Source: CAYLLN01 sp036496265
GTDB taxonomy: Bacteria > Planctomycetota > Planctomycetia > Pirellulales > Pirellulaceae
Direction of reading: 5' to 3'
Assembly: GCA_036496265.1 (NCBI GenBank)
Contig: DASXLL010000319.1
Span: 1-64,000 of the forward strand
DNA: 64,000 bases
Shown here: positions 16,734 to 25,281 of the stretch, one piece after another
How positions within the stretch are numbered: the stretch's first letter is position 1
Layout of the letters: each line of letters begins with the position of its first letter
The notes under the pieces: generated by a model
What the model saw: the letters and a program-made list of their open reading frames with translations, nothing else
Databases searched by the model: none
Told to the model about the DNA's origin: nothing
Position numbers and translations under genes: made by a program

Positions 16734-17876
16734 CTAAACCGCCTCGCGTTCGGCTTCCATCTGCTCGCGAAACTGCCGGAAAAGATACCGGCTGTCGTGC
16801 GGGCCGGCGGACGATTCGGGGTGATATTGAACACTGAAGGCCGCAACTTCTTTGTGCCGCAGTCCGGCGACGGTGTTGTCGTTCAAATTGCGGTGGGTAA
16901 TTTCCAGGCACGAGGGAAGCGTGTCTTCTTCGACGGCAAAGCCGTGGTTCTGTGCCGTAATCTCGACCTTTCCCGAGAGCATGTTCAGGACCGGTTGATT
17001 CGCGCCGCGATGGCCGAATTTCAATTTGAATGTTTTGGCGCCACACGACAGGCCGAGCAGTTGATGACCAAGACAGATGCCGAAGACGGGCACTTTGCCC
17101 AGGATGCCGCGAATGCACTCTTGAGCATAAACCAGCGGTTCAGGATCGCCGGGACCGTTGCTAAGGAAAACGCCGTCCGGCTGATGCGATAGCACTTCTT
17201 CCGCTGTCGCCGTTCCTGGCAAAATCGTAATTCGGCAGCCTTCGTCGGTGAGATGCCGGGCAATGTTCCATTTCATGCCGTAATCGAGGGCGACGACGTG
17301 GAACTCCGTGGCGGAAAACGCCGGATTCGGTTCCGTCGGCAGCTTGGCCCACTGCGAAAGGCCGCCATTCCACTCCCGCTTGTCAGCCGGAATCACTTCC
17401 CGCACCAAATCGCGGCCGACGAGGCCCGGACTGGAGATCGCTTTCTTCACCAGGCTGGCATCATCCAAATCGACGCTGGAAACAACGCCTTTCATGGCCC
17501 CGCAACTGCGGAGGCGGCGGACGAGGGCCCGCGTATCGATGCCAGCGAGTCCGACAATGCCGTGACGCTTTAAGTACGCGTCGAGGGATTCTTCCGAGCG
17601 AAAATTGCTCGGCCGGTCTGTGTGCTCCTTGACGATGAAACCCGCCAGGTGCGGCTTGCCACTCTCGACGTCGTCGCTGTTGACGCCGTAATTGCCCATT
17701 TCGGTGTATGTCATCGTGACAATCTGTCCGCGATAGCTCGGATCAGTCAGGATTTCCTGATAGCCGGTCATGGAAGTGTTGAAGCACACTTCGCCATCGA
17801 CCTCACCGACGGCGCCGAACGAAACGCCGGTAAAGACGGTGCCATCCTCCAGGGCAAGTTTTGCGGGCTGCGCCAT
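16734..17876 (-). CDS. carA: Carbamoyl-phosphate synthase small (glutaminase) subunit
   Basis: This 380-residue subunit hydrolyses glutamine to supply ammonia to CarB for carbamoyl phosphate, used in pyrimidine and arginine synthesis. The N-terminal CarA domain starts ALEDGTVFTGVSFGA and carries NTSMTGYQEILTDPSY. The class I glutamine amidotransferase domain has the catalytic cysteine in VFGICLGHQLLGLS and the His-Glu pair in VQYHPESSAGPHDS. GHRGANQPV is also typical. carB is not in the window. The region upstream holds a candidate RNA gene on the opposite strand. Confidence 0.95.
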   Translation of the reverse strand: MAQPAKLALEDGTVFTGVSFGAVGEVDGEVCFNTSMTGYQEILTDPSYRGQIVTMTYTEMGNYGVNSDDVESGKPHLAGFIVKEHTDRPSNFRSEESLDAYLKRHGIVGLAGIDTRALVRRLRSCGAMKGVVSSVDLDDASLVKKAISSPGLVGRDLVREVIPADKREWNGGLSQWAKLPTEPNPAFSATEFHVVALDYGMKWNIARHLTDEGCRITILPGTATAEEVLSHQPDGVFLSNGPGDPEPLVYAQECIRGILGKVPVFGICLGHQLLGLSCGAKTFKLKFGHRGANQPVLNMLSGKVEITAQNHGFAVEEDTLPSCLEITHRNLNDNTVAGLRHKEVAAFSVQYHPESSAGPHDSRYLFRQFREQMEAEREAV

Positions 17877-18004
17877 TTCGTAAACCGTTTGCGTTGACGA
17901 CTCGCTTATCTACGACTCACCTGTCCTGGTGGTGAGTAAGTGAGTAAGTCAGTGATGAGTTGGCAGGTTGGGTTGGTACGATCGTAGTGCCGGGCGTTAA
18001 CTTG

Positions 18005-18164
18005 TGCGGAATCGTCGGGCGCTCGGCGACCATCTAAAGCCGCTGATGGACGACTCCCGATAGGGGAGTTAAGGCTGTGGGTCTTCGAAATTGGGGCAAC
18101 CTGACTTCGAAACAGCCAAAACTGGGAGGCCTCTTGTTGCGGCGAGCAAGAGACCTCCTTTTTT
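18005..18164 (+). ncRNA. Candidate structured small RNA ending at an intrinsic terminator
   Basis: The 406-base gap between carA and the aminotransferase gene (17877-18282) has no plausible reading frame but contains a series of hairpins on the plus strand. They are GTCG/CGAC (18014-18030), CCATC/GATGG (18030-18049), ACTCCC/GGGAGT (18053-18069), a larger GGCTGT/ACAGCC arm (18073-18117) with two internal TTCGAA copies, and finally a terminator. The series suggests an independent transcript of about 160-180 bases. It does not match tmRNA, RNase P RNA or SRP RNA as far as I can see. 6S RNA cannot be excluded. The 5' end is a guess. Confidence 0.5.
18125..18164 (+). terminator. Intrinsic terminator
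   Basis: GGAGG (18125-18129) pairs with CCTCC (18154-18158), and CTCTTG (18131-18136) pairs with CAAGAG (18147-18152), with one mismatch between them and a 10-base loop. Six T follow directly (18159-18164). It ends the candidate RNA. The T-run orientation shows plus-strand transcription. Confidence 0.85.
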
Positions 18165-18282
18165 GTTGCGCTGGCTTAATTAAAGCCCGCGGCAAACTTG
18201 AACGATTTTAGCCGCAAAACCCGTTTTTGGTAAGCGAGGCGGTTCGGCAAACGACGAAATCCGAATGAGCAATGTTAGCTGG

Positions 18283-19569
18283 CTACATTGCCGATGCTCG
18301 CTCGGGCGATTTTTTCTGTTCGCCAACCACACGTCCGATTTGCCGAATCGCTTGCCGTAGCCGGTTCTCGTTTTCAACCATCGACATCCGGACGTAACCT
18401 TCGCCGGCCGGTCCGAAGCCACTGCCGGGGCTGACGGCGACGTTTGCTTCCTCCAGCAGCTTCATGGCGAAATCGACGGATGATAGCGTCCCGCCCAAGG
18501 GGGCCGGATATTTTGCCCAGACGAACATGCCGGCCCGCGGCGTTTCAACTTGCCAACCTTGCCGCCGCAGGCCGTCGAGTAGCAGATCGCGGCGAGCCTG
18601 ATACAGCTTTGACTGGGCCTCGACCGCCGCGTCCGTGTGTCGCAGGGCGACGATGGACGCAATTTGAATCGCCTGGAACAAACCGTAATCGTAATAGCCC
18701 TTGATGATGCCCAGAGCCCGCACCATCTCCGCGTTGCCGCAGCAATAGCCGACGCGCCACCCGGCCATGTTGTAGCCCTTGCTCATCGTCGTGAATTCGA
18801 CGCCGACATCTTTGGCGCCGGGCGCGGCAAGAAAGCTTGGCGGCTGATAGCCGTCGAAGGCGACGTCGGCATAGGCGAAGTCACTGATGACCATTAAGCC
18901 GTAGCGGCGAGCCAGCTTGACGACTTCGACATAGAACTGCGGATCGACGGTTTTGCTCGACGGATTGTGCGGATAATTGACGACCAGCAGCTTCGGCCGC
19001 GGCGTCATGTGCTGGCACGTGAAGGCGACATTGGAAAGAAACGTTTCGCTGTCACTGACTTCGTGCGTGATGACATTGCCCGATGCCATCACGATGGCGT
19101 ACATGTGGGCGGGAAAAAACGGGGCGGGGATGATCGCTGTTTCGCCGGCGCCCATCGTCGCCAGGCACATGTGGCTAAAACCTTCCTTGGAGCCGATCGT
19201 GACGATGACTTCGTTTTCCGGGTCCAGCCGCACGCCGAATTTTTTAAAGTATTTAGCGGCGACCTCGCGACGGAGGTTCAAGATGCCGTTGGCTTTGCTA
19301 TAGCCGTGGTTATCGCGGTCTTGCGCGGCTTCGGCCAGCTTCTCAATCACTAACGGATGTGGCGGCTCGCTGGGATTGCCCATGCCTAGGTCAATGACAT
19401 CCTGCCCGTCCTTCCGCTTCTGGTGCAGCAAGGCATTGACGCGTGCCAGCACATACTGCGGCAGCCGGTTGATCCGTTCCGCCAGCTGAATACGAAACGG
19501 CTTAAGCTGCTCGCCATCGGCGGGAGCTGGGTTGCCGTTATTCGGCTCGGTAAGCGATGGTTTGGTCAT
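18283..19569 (-). CDS. PLP-dependent aminotransferase, AlaC-like
   Basis: About 428 residues from ATG 19569 (MTKPSLTEP); the longer frame upstream has no homologous look. It belongs to fold-type I, class I/II aminotransferases. DLGMGNPSEPPHPLVIEKL, VTIGSKEGFSHMCLATMGAGE, VVNYPHNPSSKTVD, VISDFAYADVAFDGY and the PLP-lysine segment TTMSKGYNMAGWRVGYCCGN are visible. The closest named relatives are AlaC-type alanine/glutamate aminotransferases and the LL-diaminopimelate aminotransferase group; eye inspection cannot choose. It is cytoplasmic and monocistronic. Confidence 0.88.
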   Translation of the reverse strand: MTKPSLTEPNNGNPAPADGEQLKPFRIQLAERINRLPQYVLARVNALLHQKRKDGQDVIDLGMGNPSEPPHPLVIEKLAEAAQDRDNHGYSKANGILNLRREVAAKYFKKFGVRLDPENEVIVTIGSKEGFSHMCLATMGAGETAIIPAPFFPAHMYAIVMASGNVITHEVSDSETFLSNVAFTCQHMTPRPKLLVVNYPHNPSSKTVDPQFYVEVVKLARRYGLMVISDFAYADVAFDGYQPPSFLAAPGAKDVGVEFTTMSKGYNMAGWRVGYCCGNAEMVRALGIIKGYYDYGLFQAIQIASIVALRHTDAAVEAQSKLYQARRDLLLDGLRRQGWQVETPRAGMFVWAKYPAPLGGTLSSVDFAMKLLEEANVAVSPGSGFGPAGEGYVRMSMVENENRLRQAIRQIGRVVGEQKKSPERASAM

Positions 19570-19788
19570 GGATTGCGGCAAAATGTGATGTCGGTCACTT
19601 CGCCAACATGCTTCAAGATACCGTGTTCGGCAAAACTCTCCAAATGGCCCAGGACAAGTTCGGCAATTGCTGGGTTCGGCCGGCGATTTACCTGCATTTC
19701 GCCCTTTCCGGCGCCTGCCCTTGGTTAATAGTGCCCGCTCGCTACAGTTTCCGTTGGGGATTTGCTGCGGGAATACGAGAAATAAGTA

Positions 19789-20139
19789 ATGAAGAAAGCG
19801 CAAAGACGATTTGATGACGCCGAATCTCGCTCGGCCGTCGCGCTGACCGTCGTCTGGATGCTGACGTGCATGAGCACCGCCGTCGGCTGCCTCGTCGTGC
19901 TGGCATTGCGGCTGTTGATGCTGGCGTTTCCCACTGCCGCCAGCCGAGTTCATCCGTTGGGTCAAGCCGCCGGCGTGCTCTTATTTGTCTCGATCACAAC
20001 GGGCGTACTTTGCCTCGCACTGACGCCGCTCGTCTATCGCGTGCGGACTGCCCCACCCCCACGGCCCGTCACCATTGCCGCCATCGCTATTGGTCTGGCG
20101 CCAATTCTGCTGGCCATCCTCGTATCGCTACTTCAATAG
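19789..20139 (+). CDS. Small three-helix membrane protein
   Basis: A 116-residue protein, apparently with three membrane helices: ALTVVWMLTCMSTAVGCLVV (about 18-45), AAGVLLFVSITTGVLCLALT (about 60-82) and AIAIGLAPILLAILVSLL (about 97-115). No family is recognised. It is divergent from the aminotransferase gene, with 219 bases between. The stop codon at 20137-20139 touches the first palindrome of a repeat pair. Confidence 0.55.
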   Translation: MKKAQRRFDDAESRSAVALTVVWMLTCMSTAVGCLVVLALRLLMLAFPTAASRVHPLGQAAGVLLFVSITTGVLCLALTPLVYRVRTAPPPRPVTIAAIAIGLAPILLAILVSLLQ

Positions 20140-20216
20140 CCGGGAGCAAACTTGCTCCCGGTGAATGGTCAGTTGACCGCCCACTCGCGGTTCTCCGGGA
20201 CCAGGTTTGGTCCCGG
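20140..20216. repeat. Paired palindromic elements, locus 2
   Basis: Hairpin CCGGGAGCAA/TTGCTCCCGG (20140-20161) and hairpin CCGGGACCA/TGGTCCCGG (20195-20216) are 33 bases apart. Relative to locus 3 the order is reversed. The spacer aligns by eye with the reverse complement of the locus 3 spacer, so this is one compound element of about 75 bases in opposite orientation. It lies between two convergent genes and has no T-run after either hairpin. Confidence 0.88.
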
Positions 20217-20243
20217 CTGATAGAGGCACTGTCTTTGCAGCAA

Positions 20244-21410
20244 CTACTGACGCTCGAAGAGCACCTTGTGGAGCTCCTGCCGCAACGGCTCACTGGTTTC
20301 AACCGCCTCGCGGAAGTCGGCCTCGCCCAGCACATAAAGGAGCGTCGGCTTTTTCGTTCGCACGGTGGCGTTCCGCGGCTTACCCATGAGCAGGGCCTCC
20401 TCGCCGAAGCAATCACCCTCGCGGAGCGTATTAACAACCTTTGGCTGGCCGTTGTCCTGCTTGATAACGTCCACTTCTCCCTGTCGAATGACATAAAACT
20501 GCTTGCTCGTCTCTCCTTCGCGGATCACTGTCGCGCCTGCGTTGTGTTGCTGGGTCCACATCTTATCGGCGATGGAAGCCAGCACGGCAACGGACAGTTT
20601 GCTGAACTCGTCCACCTTCTTCAGGAACTCGACGATCAGATTAGCCTCTTGCACGAGCACGTCCGACTTGATCCGGCCATCGACCATGTTCACGATGCGA
20701 TCAGCGCAATCTAGAATCCGGTTGTCGTGCGTCACGAGCACGATCGTCACGCATTTTTTGGTCGCCAGTTCGCGGAGGAGTGACACGACCTCGCGGCCAG
20801 ATTGCTCGTCGAGCGCCGCCGTCGGCTCGTCGGCCAGTACGATTTTTGGCCCGTGAGCCAGCCCGCGGGCGATTGCCACGCGCTGTTTTTGCCCGCCGCT
20901 GAGCCGCTCCGGCTTGTAATCGAGCCGCGAGCCGAGCCCCAGCCGCGTGAGATAGTACTTGGCCCGCTCCTGAACTTCGTTTTCCGTGAAATTGAACAGC
21001 TCCATGCCCATCCGGACGTTTTGTTCCGCGGTAAGCGAATTGAAGAGGTTGTGGGCTTGAAAGATGAAGCCGATGTCGCGGCGGGCCTGGACCAACTCGG
21101 GCGTCGAGGCGCCGAGCAGCTCCCGTCCCAGGACTTGAACACTGCCTTCCTGGACCGTTCGCAGCGTGCCGAGCAATGTGAGCAGCGTCGTTTTGCCGGA
21201 GCCGGAAGGCCCGGTCATAATGACGATCTGCCCTTCGTAGGCGTCGAAGTGGTTTTGAAACAGAACCTGCTTTTTCGTTTCCCCTTCGCCGTAGTAATGA
21301 TTGAGATTGCGGATGCGCACGACCCGCTTGGGCCGGTCGCCCTGCACGATACACGTCTTCGTCGCTCGCAAATCGACGGACGAGGCAAATTCGGTGGCGG
21401 TGGCTTTCAT
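20244..21410 (-). CDS. ABC exporter ATPase (DevA-like) with C-terminal cyclic-nucleotide-binding domain
   Basis: A 388-residue fusion. Residues about 28-250 form an ABC ATPase of the LolD/DevA/MacB type: Walker A GPSGSGKTTLLTLLG, Q-loop FIFQAHNLF, signature RLSGGQKQRVAIARG, Walker B KIVLADEPTAALD, and H-loop VLVTHDNRI. Residues about 265-388 form a cNMP-binding/CAP_ED domain with VIREGETSKQFYVIRQGEVD, LREGDCFGEEALLMGKPRNA and VRTKKPTLLYVLG. It energises the two permeases encoded upstream. The added sensor domain suggests that export responds to a nucleotide or another small ligand. It is last in a four-gene operon. Confidence 0.9.
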   Translation of the reverse strand: MKATATEFASSVDLRATKTCIVQGDRPKRVVRIRNLNHYYGEGETKKQVLFQNHFDAYEGQIVIMTGPSGSGKTTLLTLLGTLRTVQEGSVQVLGRELLGASTPELVQARRDIGFIFQAHNLFNSLTAEQNVRMGMELFNFTENEVQERAKYYLTRLGLGSRLDYKPERLSGGQKQRVAIARGLAHGPKIVLADEPTAALDEQSGREVVSLLRELATKKCVTIVLVTHDNRILDCADRIVNMVDGRIKSDVLVQEANLIVEFLKKVDEFSKLSVAVLASIADKMWTQQHNAGATVIREGETSKQFYVIRQGEVDVIKQDNGQPKVVNTLREGDCFGEEALLMGKPRNATVRTKKPTLLYVLGEADFREAVETSEPLRQELHKVLFERQ

Positions 21411-21426
21411 GCGATTAAGGGCAAGT

Positions 21427-21511
21427 GGAACACTAATTTTCGCTAGTCAACACTAATGAACGGACGGCAGTCCTTGGACCATTAGTGGCAATTAGTGCTG
21501 ATTAGTGTTCC
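21427..21511. repeat. 85-base dyad with ACACTAAT/ATTAGTGT arms
   Basis: GGAACACTAAT (21427-21437) pairs with ATTAGTGTTCC (21501-21511). Inner AACACTAATG (from about 21449) pairs with CATTAGTGG near 21480. It forms one long imperfect hairpin in the 127-base gap between the ATPase gene and the permease gene upstream. It may be a mobile repeat or a processing site inside the operon mRNA. Confidence 0.8.
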
Positions 21512-21537
21512 TGTTGTTTGTCGATTCTCGATTTCTT

Positions 21538-22707
21538 TTAGAATAATTCCGCCGGATCAGCCGCCAGTAACTTGCTGACGGCTAACATGCCGGAAATCGT
21601 ACACATCAGCGCGGTCGTGAGCATGACGGATATCGCCAAGACTGGGCCGAGCGCCATCGTGAGGCCAGTGATTTCCGCGAGGACGCGATAGGCGATCCAA
21701 CTAATAATCAGGCCGGGCACAAACCCCAGCAGCGATAGATACAAACATTGCTCCAGCACCAAGCCGAAAAAGTAAGAGCCGCTGTAACCCATCGCCTTGA
21801 GCGTCGCGAACTCCCGCATGTGGTCAGTGATATCGGCATAGACGATCTGATAACAAATCACGATTCCCACGACGAAACCCATCGTCGCGCCGACCATAAA
21901 GATATAGCCTAGCGGCGCGTTCTTACGCCAAAACGTCATCTCCCGCTGGATCAATCGCTCTTTGGTCAGTGCCTCCACGTCGTCCGGCAGCGTGGAGCGC
22001 AAGTGGGCCAGCACTTCCTCGACCTTCGCGTCCTTCTCCAGGCGTACGACACCCACATCGACCAGCTTCAGCGGATCGTCTCCGCCGGCTCGAAACGCGA
22101 AGAATTTCGCAAAGTTGGCTGCCGTCATTAGCAGGTTGCCGTCGGTGGCGAAATCGACGCCCAAATGAAAATGGCCCACCAGCCGGACTTTTTTGCCGTT
22201 CAACTCACCGTGATAGTGTTCCAGCGGTTCTCCGAATGCTGGCAAGCGAAACTTGCGGCGGCTCGTGTCATCGACGAGCGCCGCCGATTCGCCATGCAGC
22301 CCATCACGGTACTCCTTGAACTGCGGAATTTCCAGCACGTCGTCTTGCTCACGTACGGCGATCACACGAATCGGATAGCCGCGTTGATTGCCAGTTCTGA
22401 GCAGCGCCGCCGTGCTTTCGACATACAGCGGCGCTACCGCAGCGACACCCGGCGCTTCGCGAGCATCGTAGAGGCGGCGAATATCAAACCGCTCCGCCGC
22501 GATGAGAGCATATTGCGCCCGGCTGACCAGCATGATCTGACCATCCAGCCGCCGTAGCACTTGCACCGTGCTTTCCAGCAGGGCGTTGAGAAAACCCAGC
22601 TCCATGAAAATCAAAATCGCGGCGAACGCGACGCCAGAAACCGCGACCATCAGCCGCCGCACATCGTGCGTGAGGTTCTTCCAGGCTAAGGGAGTGCGGA
22701 AGCGCAT
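21538..22707 (-). CDS. DevC-like FtsX-family permease (2 of 2)
   Basis: About 389 residues from ATG 22707 (MRFRTPLAWKNL), 7 bases after the previous stop; the frame extends further but the N-terminus fits here. Architecture is that of MacB/DevC permeases. There is one N-terminal helix (SGVAFAAILIFMELGFLNAL), then a periplasmic domain of about 210 residues. Three C-terminal helices follow: GYIFMVGATMGFVVGIVICY, LEQCLYLSLLGFVPGLIIS and a last helix of about 355-380. It ends with KLLAADPAELF, nearly the same as the ending of its paralogue (RKAYRADPAELF). It pairs with the paralogue to form the membrane part of the exporter. Confidence 0.87.
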   Translation of the reverse strand: MRFRTPLAWKNLTHDVRRLMVAVSGVAFAAILIFMELGFLNALLESTVQVLRRLDGQIMLVSRAQYALIAAERFDIRRLYDAREAPGVAAVAPLYVESTAALLRTGNQRGYPIRVIAVREQDDVLEIPQFKEYRDGLHGESAALVDDTSRRKFRLPAFGEPLEHYHGELNGKKVRLVGHFHLGVDFATDGNLLMTAANFAKFFAFRAGGDDPLKLVDVGVVRLEKDAKVEEVLAHLRSTLPDDVEALTKERLIQREMTFWRKNAPLGYIFMVGATMGFVVGIVICYQIVYADITDHMREFATLKAMGYSGSYFFGLVLEQCLYLSLLGFVPGLIISWIAYRVLAEITGLTMALGPVLAISVMLTTALMCTISGMLAVSKLLAADPAELF

Positions 22708-22714
22708 GAGCGGT

Positions 22715-23872
22715 CTAAAACAGCTCCGCGGGATCCGCCCGATACGCTTTCCGAATCGCCGCAATGCCGGAGGCGACGCACAGGCCGGCCGTCAGCGACA
22801 ATACCAGGACAAGATTCGGCAGCGTCATCCGGATCGGTATTTGCGCCCCGACGGCCGTAATCTCATACAGGACGGCCGAGATTCCCCAGCCGGCGACGAA
22901 CGCGACGATCGCCAAGAGCAGCGATTGCTCGACCATGACCCGCACGAGATAGGAATTGCCGTAACCCATCGCCTTCAGTGTGGCATACTCGGGCATCCGA
23001 CTGGTGACTTCGCTGGCCAGCACCTGATAGACGATCGCCGTGCCGACGACCACCGCCACCAAAACGCCGGACTGAAAAATCAGGCCGTAATTCGTCTGCC
23101 ACACCCAGTGGCGAATCTCGCTGTCGATCACTTCGCGCCGCGTCAGCACCTCGATATCTTCCGGCAAATTCGTGCGTAGTTGCCGGGCGACGGCATTTAC
23201 ATCCGCAGAGCGCGCGCATCGCACCAGGCCCAGGCTAACTTCGTCCGGCGGAAACACCGGCTGGCAGCGCAAAAAATCGCGATAGTTCATGATCACGGCA
23301 CCGCCCGCATTGAGCCCGCTGCCACAGCGATAGAGCCCGGCGATTTCGAGCTCCTTGTCGTTTATTTCCACGCGCGTTTCCATGTCATCCGAGCCGAAGC
23401 TGCGACCGTTCGCTGGGCCGAACTCGCGGCGCGTCAGCGTATCGACCAGCATCGCCTGCGGATGGTCGAGCGCGCGCTCGACTAGTTCCTGCAGTGCCGC
23501 CTCGCGGAATTCTTTTTGATCCTCCGGCACGCCGAGCGTCAGTATCGCTCGCGGCTCGCCCGTTTGTGGATTGCGCCACGACAATACGCCGACCCAAAAC
23601 GGCACGCTCGTCTCAACGCCATGCACCTCCTGCGCCTCGCTCAGTCGGCCGCGGTCAAAACTGCGTGCATCGCTGAAGCGGTCGTAGTCGCGGGACCGCA
23701 GGCAGATGTCGAAATCGAGCACGTCGTAGATGACCGTCGCGCTGGCCTTCACCGCCTCCAAAAAACCAAGCTGCATGAACATCAGCACTGCGGCGAACGT
23801 CACGCCGACCACGGCCACACCGCTCCGCACTGGCTGATGCCAGAGATTGTGCCACGCTAGCGGAGTCCTCAC
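22715..23872 (-). CDS. DevC-like FtsX-family permease (1 of 2)
   Basis: This 385-residue paralogue of the next gene has the same four-helix layout. Its N-terminus, MRTPLAWHNLWHQPVRSGVA, closely resembles MRFRTPLAWKNLTHDVRRLM of the partner. The helices are VGVTFAAVLMFMQLGFLEA and three near the C-terminus (LIFQSGVLVAVVVGTAIVYQ, MVEQSLLLAIVAFVAGWGIS, LVLVLSLTAGLCVASGIAA). The periplasmic domains have diverged more than the membrane ends. It lies 10 bases after the adaptor gene. Two different permease genes with one ATPase suggests a heterodimeric transporter. Confidence 0.87.
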   Translation of the reverse strand: MRTPLAWHNLWHQPVRSGVAVVGVTFAAVLMFMQLGFLEAVKASATVIYDVLDFDICLRSRDYDRFSDARSFDRGRLSEAQEVHGVETSVPFWVGVLSWRNPQTGEPRAILTLGVPEDQKEFREAALQELVERALDHPQAMLVDTLTRREFGPANGRSFGSDDMETRVEINDKELEIAGLYRCGSGLNAGGAVIMNYRDFLRCQPVFPPDEVSLGLVRCARSADVNAVARQLRTNLPEDIEVLTRREVIDSEIRHWVWQTNYGLIFQSGVLVAVVVGTAIVYQVLASEVTSRMPEYATLKAMGYGNSYLVRVMVEQSLLLAIVAFVAGWGISAVLYEITAVGAQIPIRMTLPNLVLVLSLTAGLCVASGIAAIRKAYRADPAELF

Positions 23873-23882
23873 TGCAAAATCC

Positions 23883-25097
23883 TCATAGCGGAATCTCCAC
23901 GTCCACCTGCAGCCCCATGAGCGCCGTGCCCGCGTCCTGCACCGAGCCGCCGATCAGCTTCGCCGCCTCGGCCGCATCGACCTTCAGCACGACGGTCGCC
24001 ACGGTGCGATCGACGTTTCTGCGGGGATCGACCGGCCGCAGAGTCGCCGCGCCGGCCACATTGCGAATCCGCTCGATCGTGGCTTTGATTTTCGTGCCGT
24101 GAAACGCCCGGCAAGTGATAAACGCGTCGTGCTTGTCTTTCAAAAGCGGCAGATCGGCCACATCGACTTCGGCCAGGCACTCTAGGGAGTTGAGGTCGGC
24201 AATTTGCAGGAGTGGCTGCGCCTGTACCAACTCACCCGGATGGGCCAAAATGCTGATCACAGTTCCGGCCGACGGCGCGGTGACCTTAGTTTGGGTCACT
24301 TTGTACTCCGCCAGCTTGATTTGCCGATCGAGCGTCGCGACGGGCGTTCTTTTTTTGGCGATGGCCAACGATTCTTCCGCGGCTCGTTTCTCGGATTCTG
24401 CTTTTTGCTCGTTGAAATTTAACGTCTGCTCCAGCCGTTGTAGCGCGACTTTCGCGGCGGAGTGCTCCGCGTCTGCCAGTTTGACCAAAGTCTTTTGATG
24501 CTCCACCTGCTGCGACGAGACGAGTGGATTCGGACCGCCTTCGAGCTTTTCCAGCCGCGAAAGATCGTCTTGCGCTTGGTCAATTTTAGTCACCGAGACC
24601 TCCAGCTGCTTCCGCTGGGAGTCGAGCTCCAGGCCGCGGGCTTTCTGGGCCTGCTCGAGCGCCAAATCGGCCGCCTCAACCCGCTGCGTCGCCAACGCGA
24701 TCTCGGTTTGCTGCCGTTCGATCGCCTGGGATCTCTGCGACTGGGCGATTCGCAGTTCTTCTTCCGGGACGGTTGCGTCGAGCGTGACCAGCGTCTCACC
24801 CCGCCGCACGATTTGGCCTTCCTTAACCGGCACATCGCGAATCGGCGTCCCCATCAGGGAACTGGTCACCAAAACGGCGCCTCCGCGCGGCTCCAGTGTC
24901 CCCAGCGCAAATACCGACCGCTTCGTCGGGCCTTCTCGTCGCGATGGGTTCGCCCCCGACTGTCCGGGCCGAGCACCGCCAGGTTCCGATCGCTCAGCCG
25001 AGGGCGGCATCGGCGGCCCATAGCCGACATGAACAGCCCACACGGCGGCCCCGCCGAGCACAGCTCCTAACAGCAATAGTCCCAGCAATCGCCACAC
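23883..25097 (-). CDS. DevB/HlyD-like periplasmic adaptor subunit
   Basis: This 404-residue protein has an N-terminal membrane anchor (LLGLLLLGAVLGGAAVWAVH), then a short Pro/Ser-rich stretch. The first half of a lipoyl-like domain follows (TLEPRGGAVLVTSSLMGTPI and VKEGQIVRRGETLVTLDATV). Next is a long coiled-coil hairpin (about 115-265), then the second lipoyl half and a beta-barrel (TKVTAPSAGTVISILAHPGE, LQIADLNSLECLAEVDVADL). This is the membrane-fusion protein of the exporter and bridges the permeases to the outer layers. The start is GTG, with GAGGTGG 5 bases upstream. It is first in the four-gene operon and has a leader with a C9 tract. Confidence 0.9.
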   Translation of the reverse strand: MWRLLGLLLLGAVLGGAAVWAVHVGYGPPMPPSAERSEPGGARPGQSGANPSRREGPTKRSVFALGTLEPRGGAVLVTSSLMGTPIRDVPVKEGQIVRRGETLVTLDATVPEEELRIAQSQRSQAIERQQTEIALATQRVEAADLALEQAQKARGLELDSQRKQLEVSVTKIDQAQDDLSRLEKLEGGPNPLVSSQQVEHQKTLVKLADAEHSAAKVALQRLEQTLNFNEQKAESEKRAAEESLAIAKKRTPVATLDRQIKLAEYKVTQTKVTAPSAGTVISILAHPGELVQAQPLLQIADLNSLECLAEVDVADLPLLKDKHDAFITCRAFHGTKIKATIERIRNVAGAATLRPVDPRRNVDRTVATVVLKVDAAEAAKLIGGSVQDAGTALMGLQVDVEIPL

Positions 25098-25107
25098 GCC
25101 GCCACCT

Positions 25108-25135
25108 CAAGCATTTTGCTTGTACAGGGGGGGGG
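25108..25135 (-). promoter_or_regulatory. Operon leader with G9/C9 tract and a hairpin next to the ribosome binding site
   Basis: Read on the minus strand, nine C (25127-25135) are followed by the hairpin CAAGCA-AAA-TGCTTG (25108-25122) and then directly by the GAGGTGG ribosome binding site of the exporter operon. A nine-base homopolymer is prone to slip, and the hairpin could limit ribosome access. Further upstream, 25189-25216 holds another hairpin (CCCCAA/TTGGGG with inner GCTTG/CAAGC). Confidence 0.45.
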
Positions 25136-25281
25136 CAGAGAGATTGCTTCACCCCCAAAAGCGCAAGCAAATTCAATCGTTGTTGCGACCCCAAAGCTTG
25201 TCAAGCAAAGTTGGGGCGTTTCGCCACAGGCTGGCTACTACGGGTCCGTCTGCGAGGGTTACGCCGCTTAACGACAAAAAA

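Noticed and set aside
18005..18164. tmRNA, SRP RNA or RNase P RNA
   Set aside because: None of the hallmark sequences of these RNAs was found. 6S RNA could not be decided by eye.
20140..20216. Palindromes after the small membrane protein as intrinsic terminators
   Set aside because: Strong hairpins, but no T-run follows either, and the same unit occurs inside coding sequence elsewhere.
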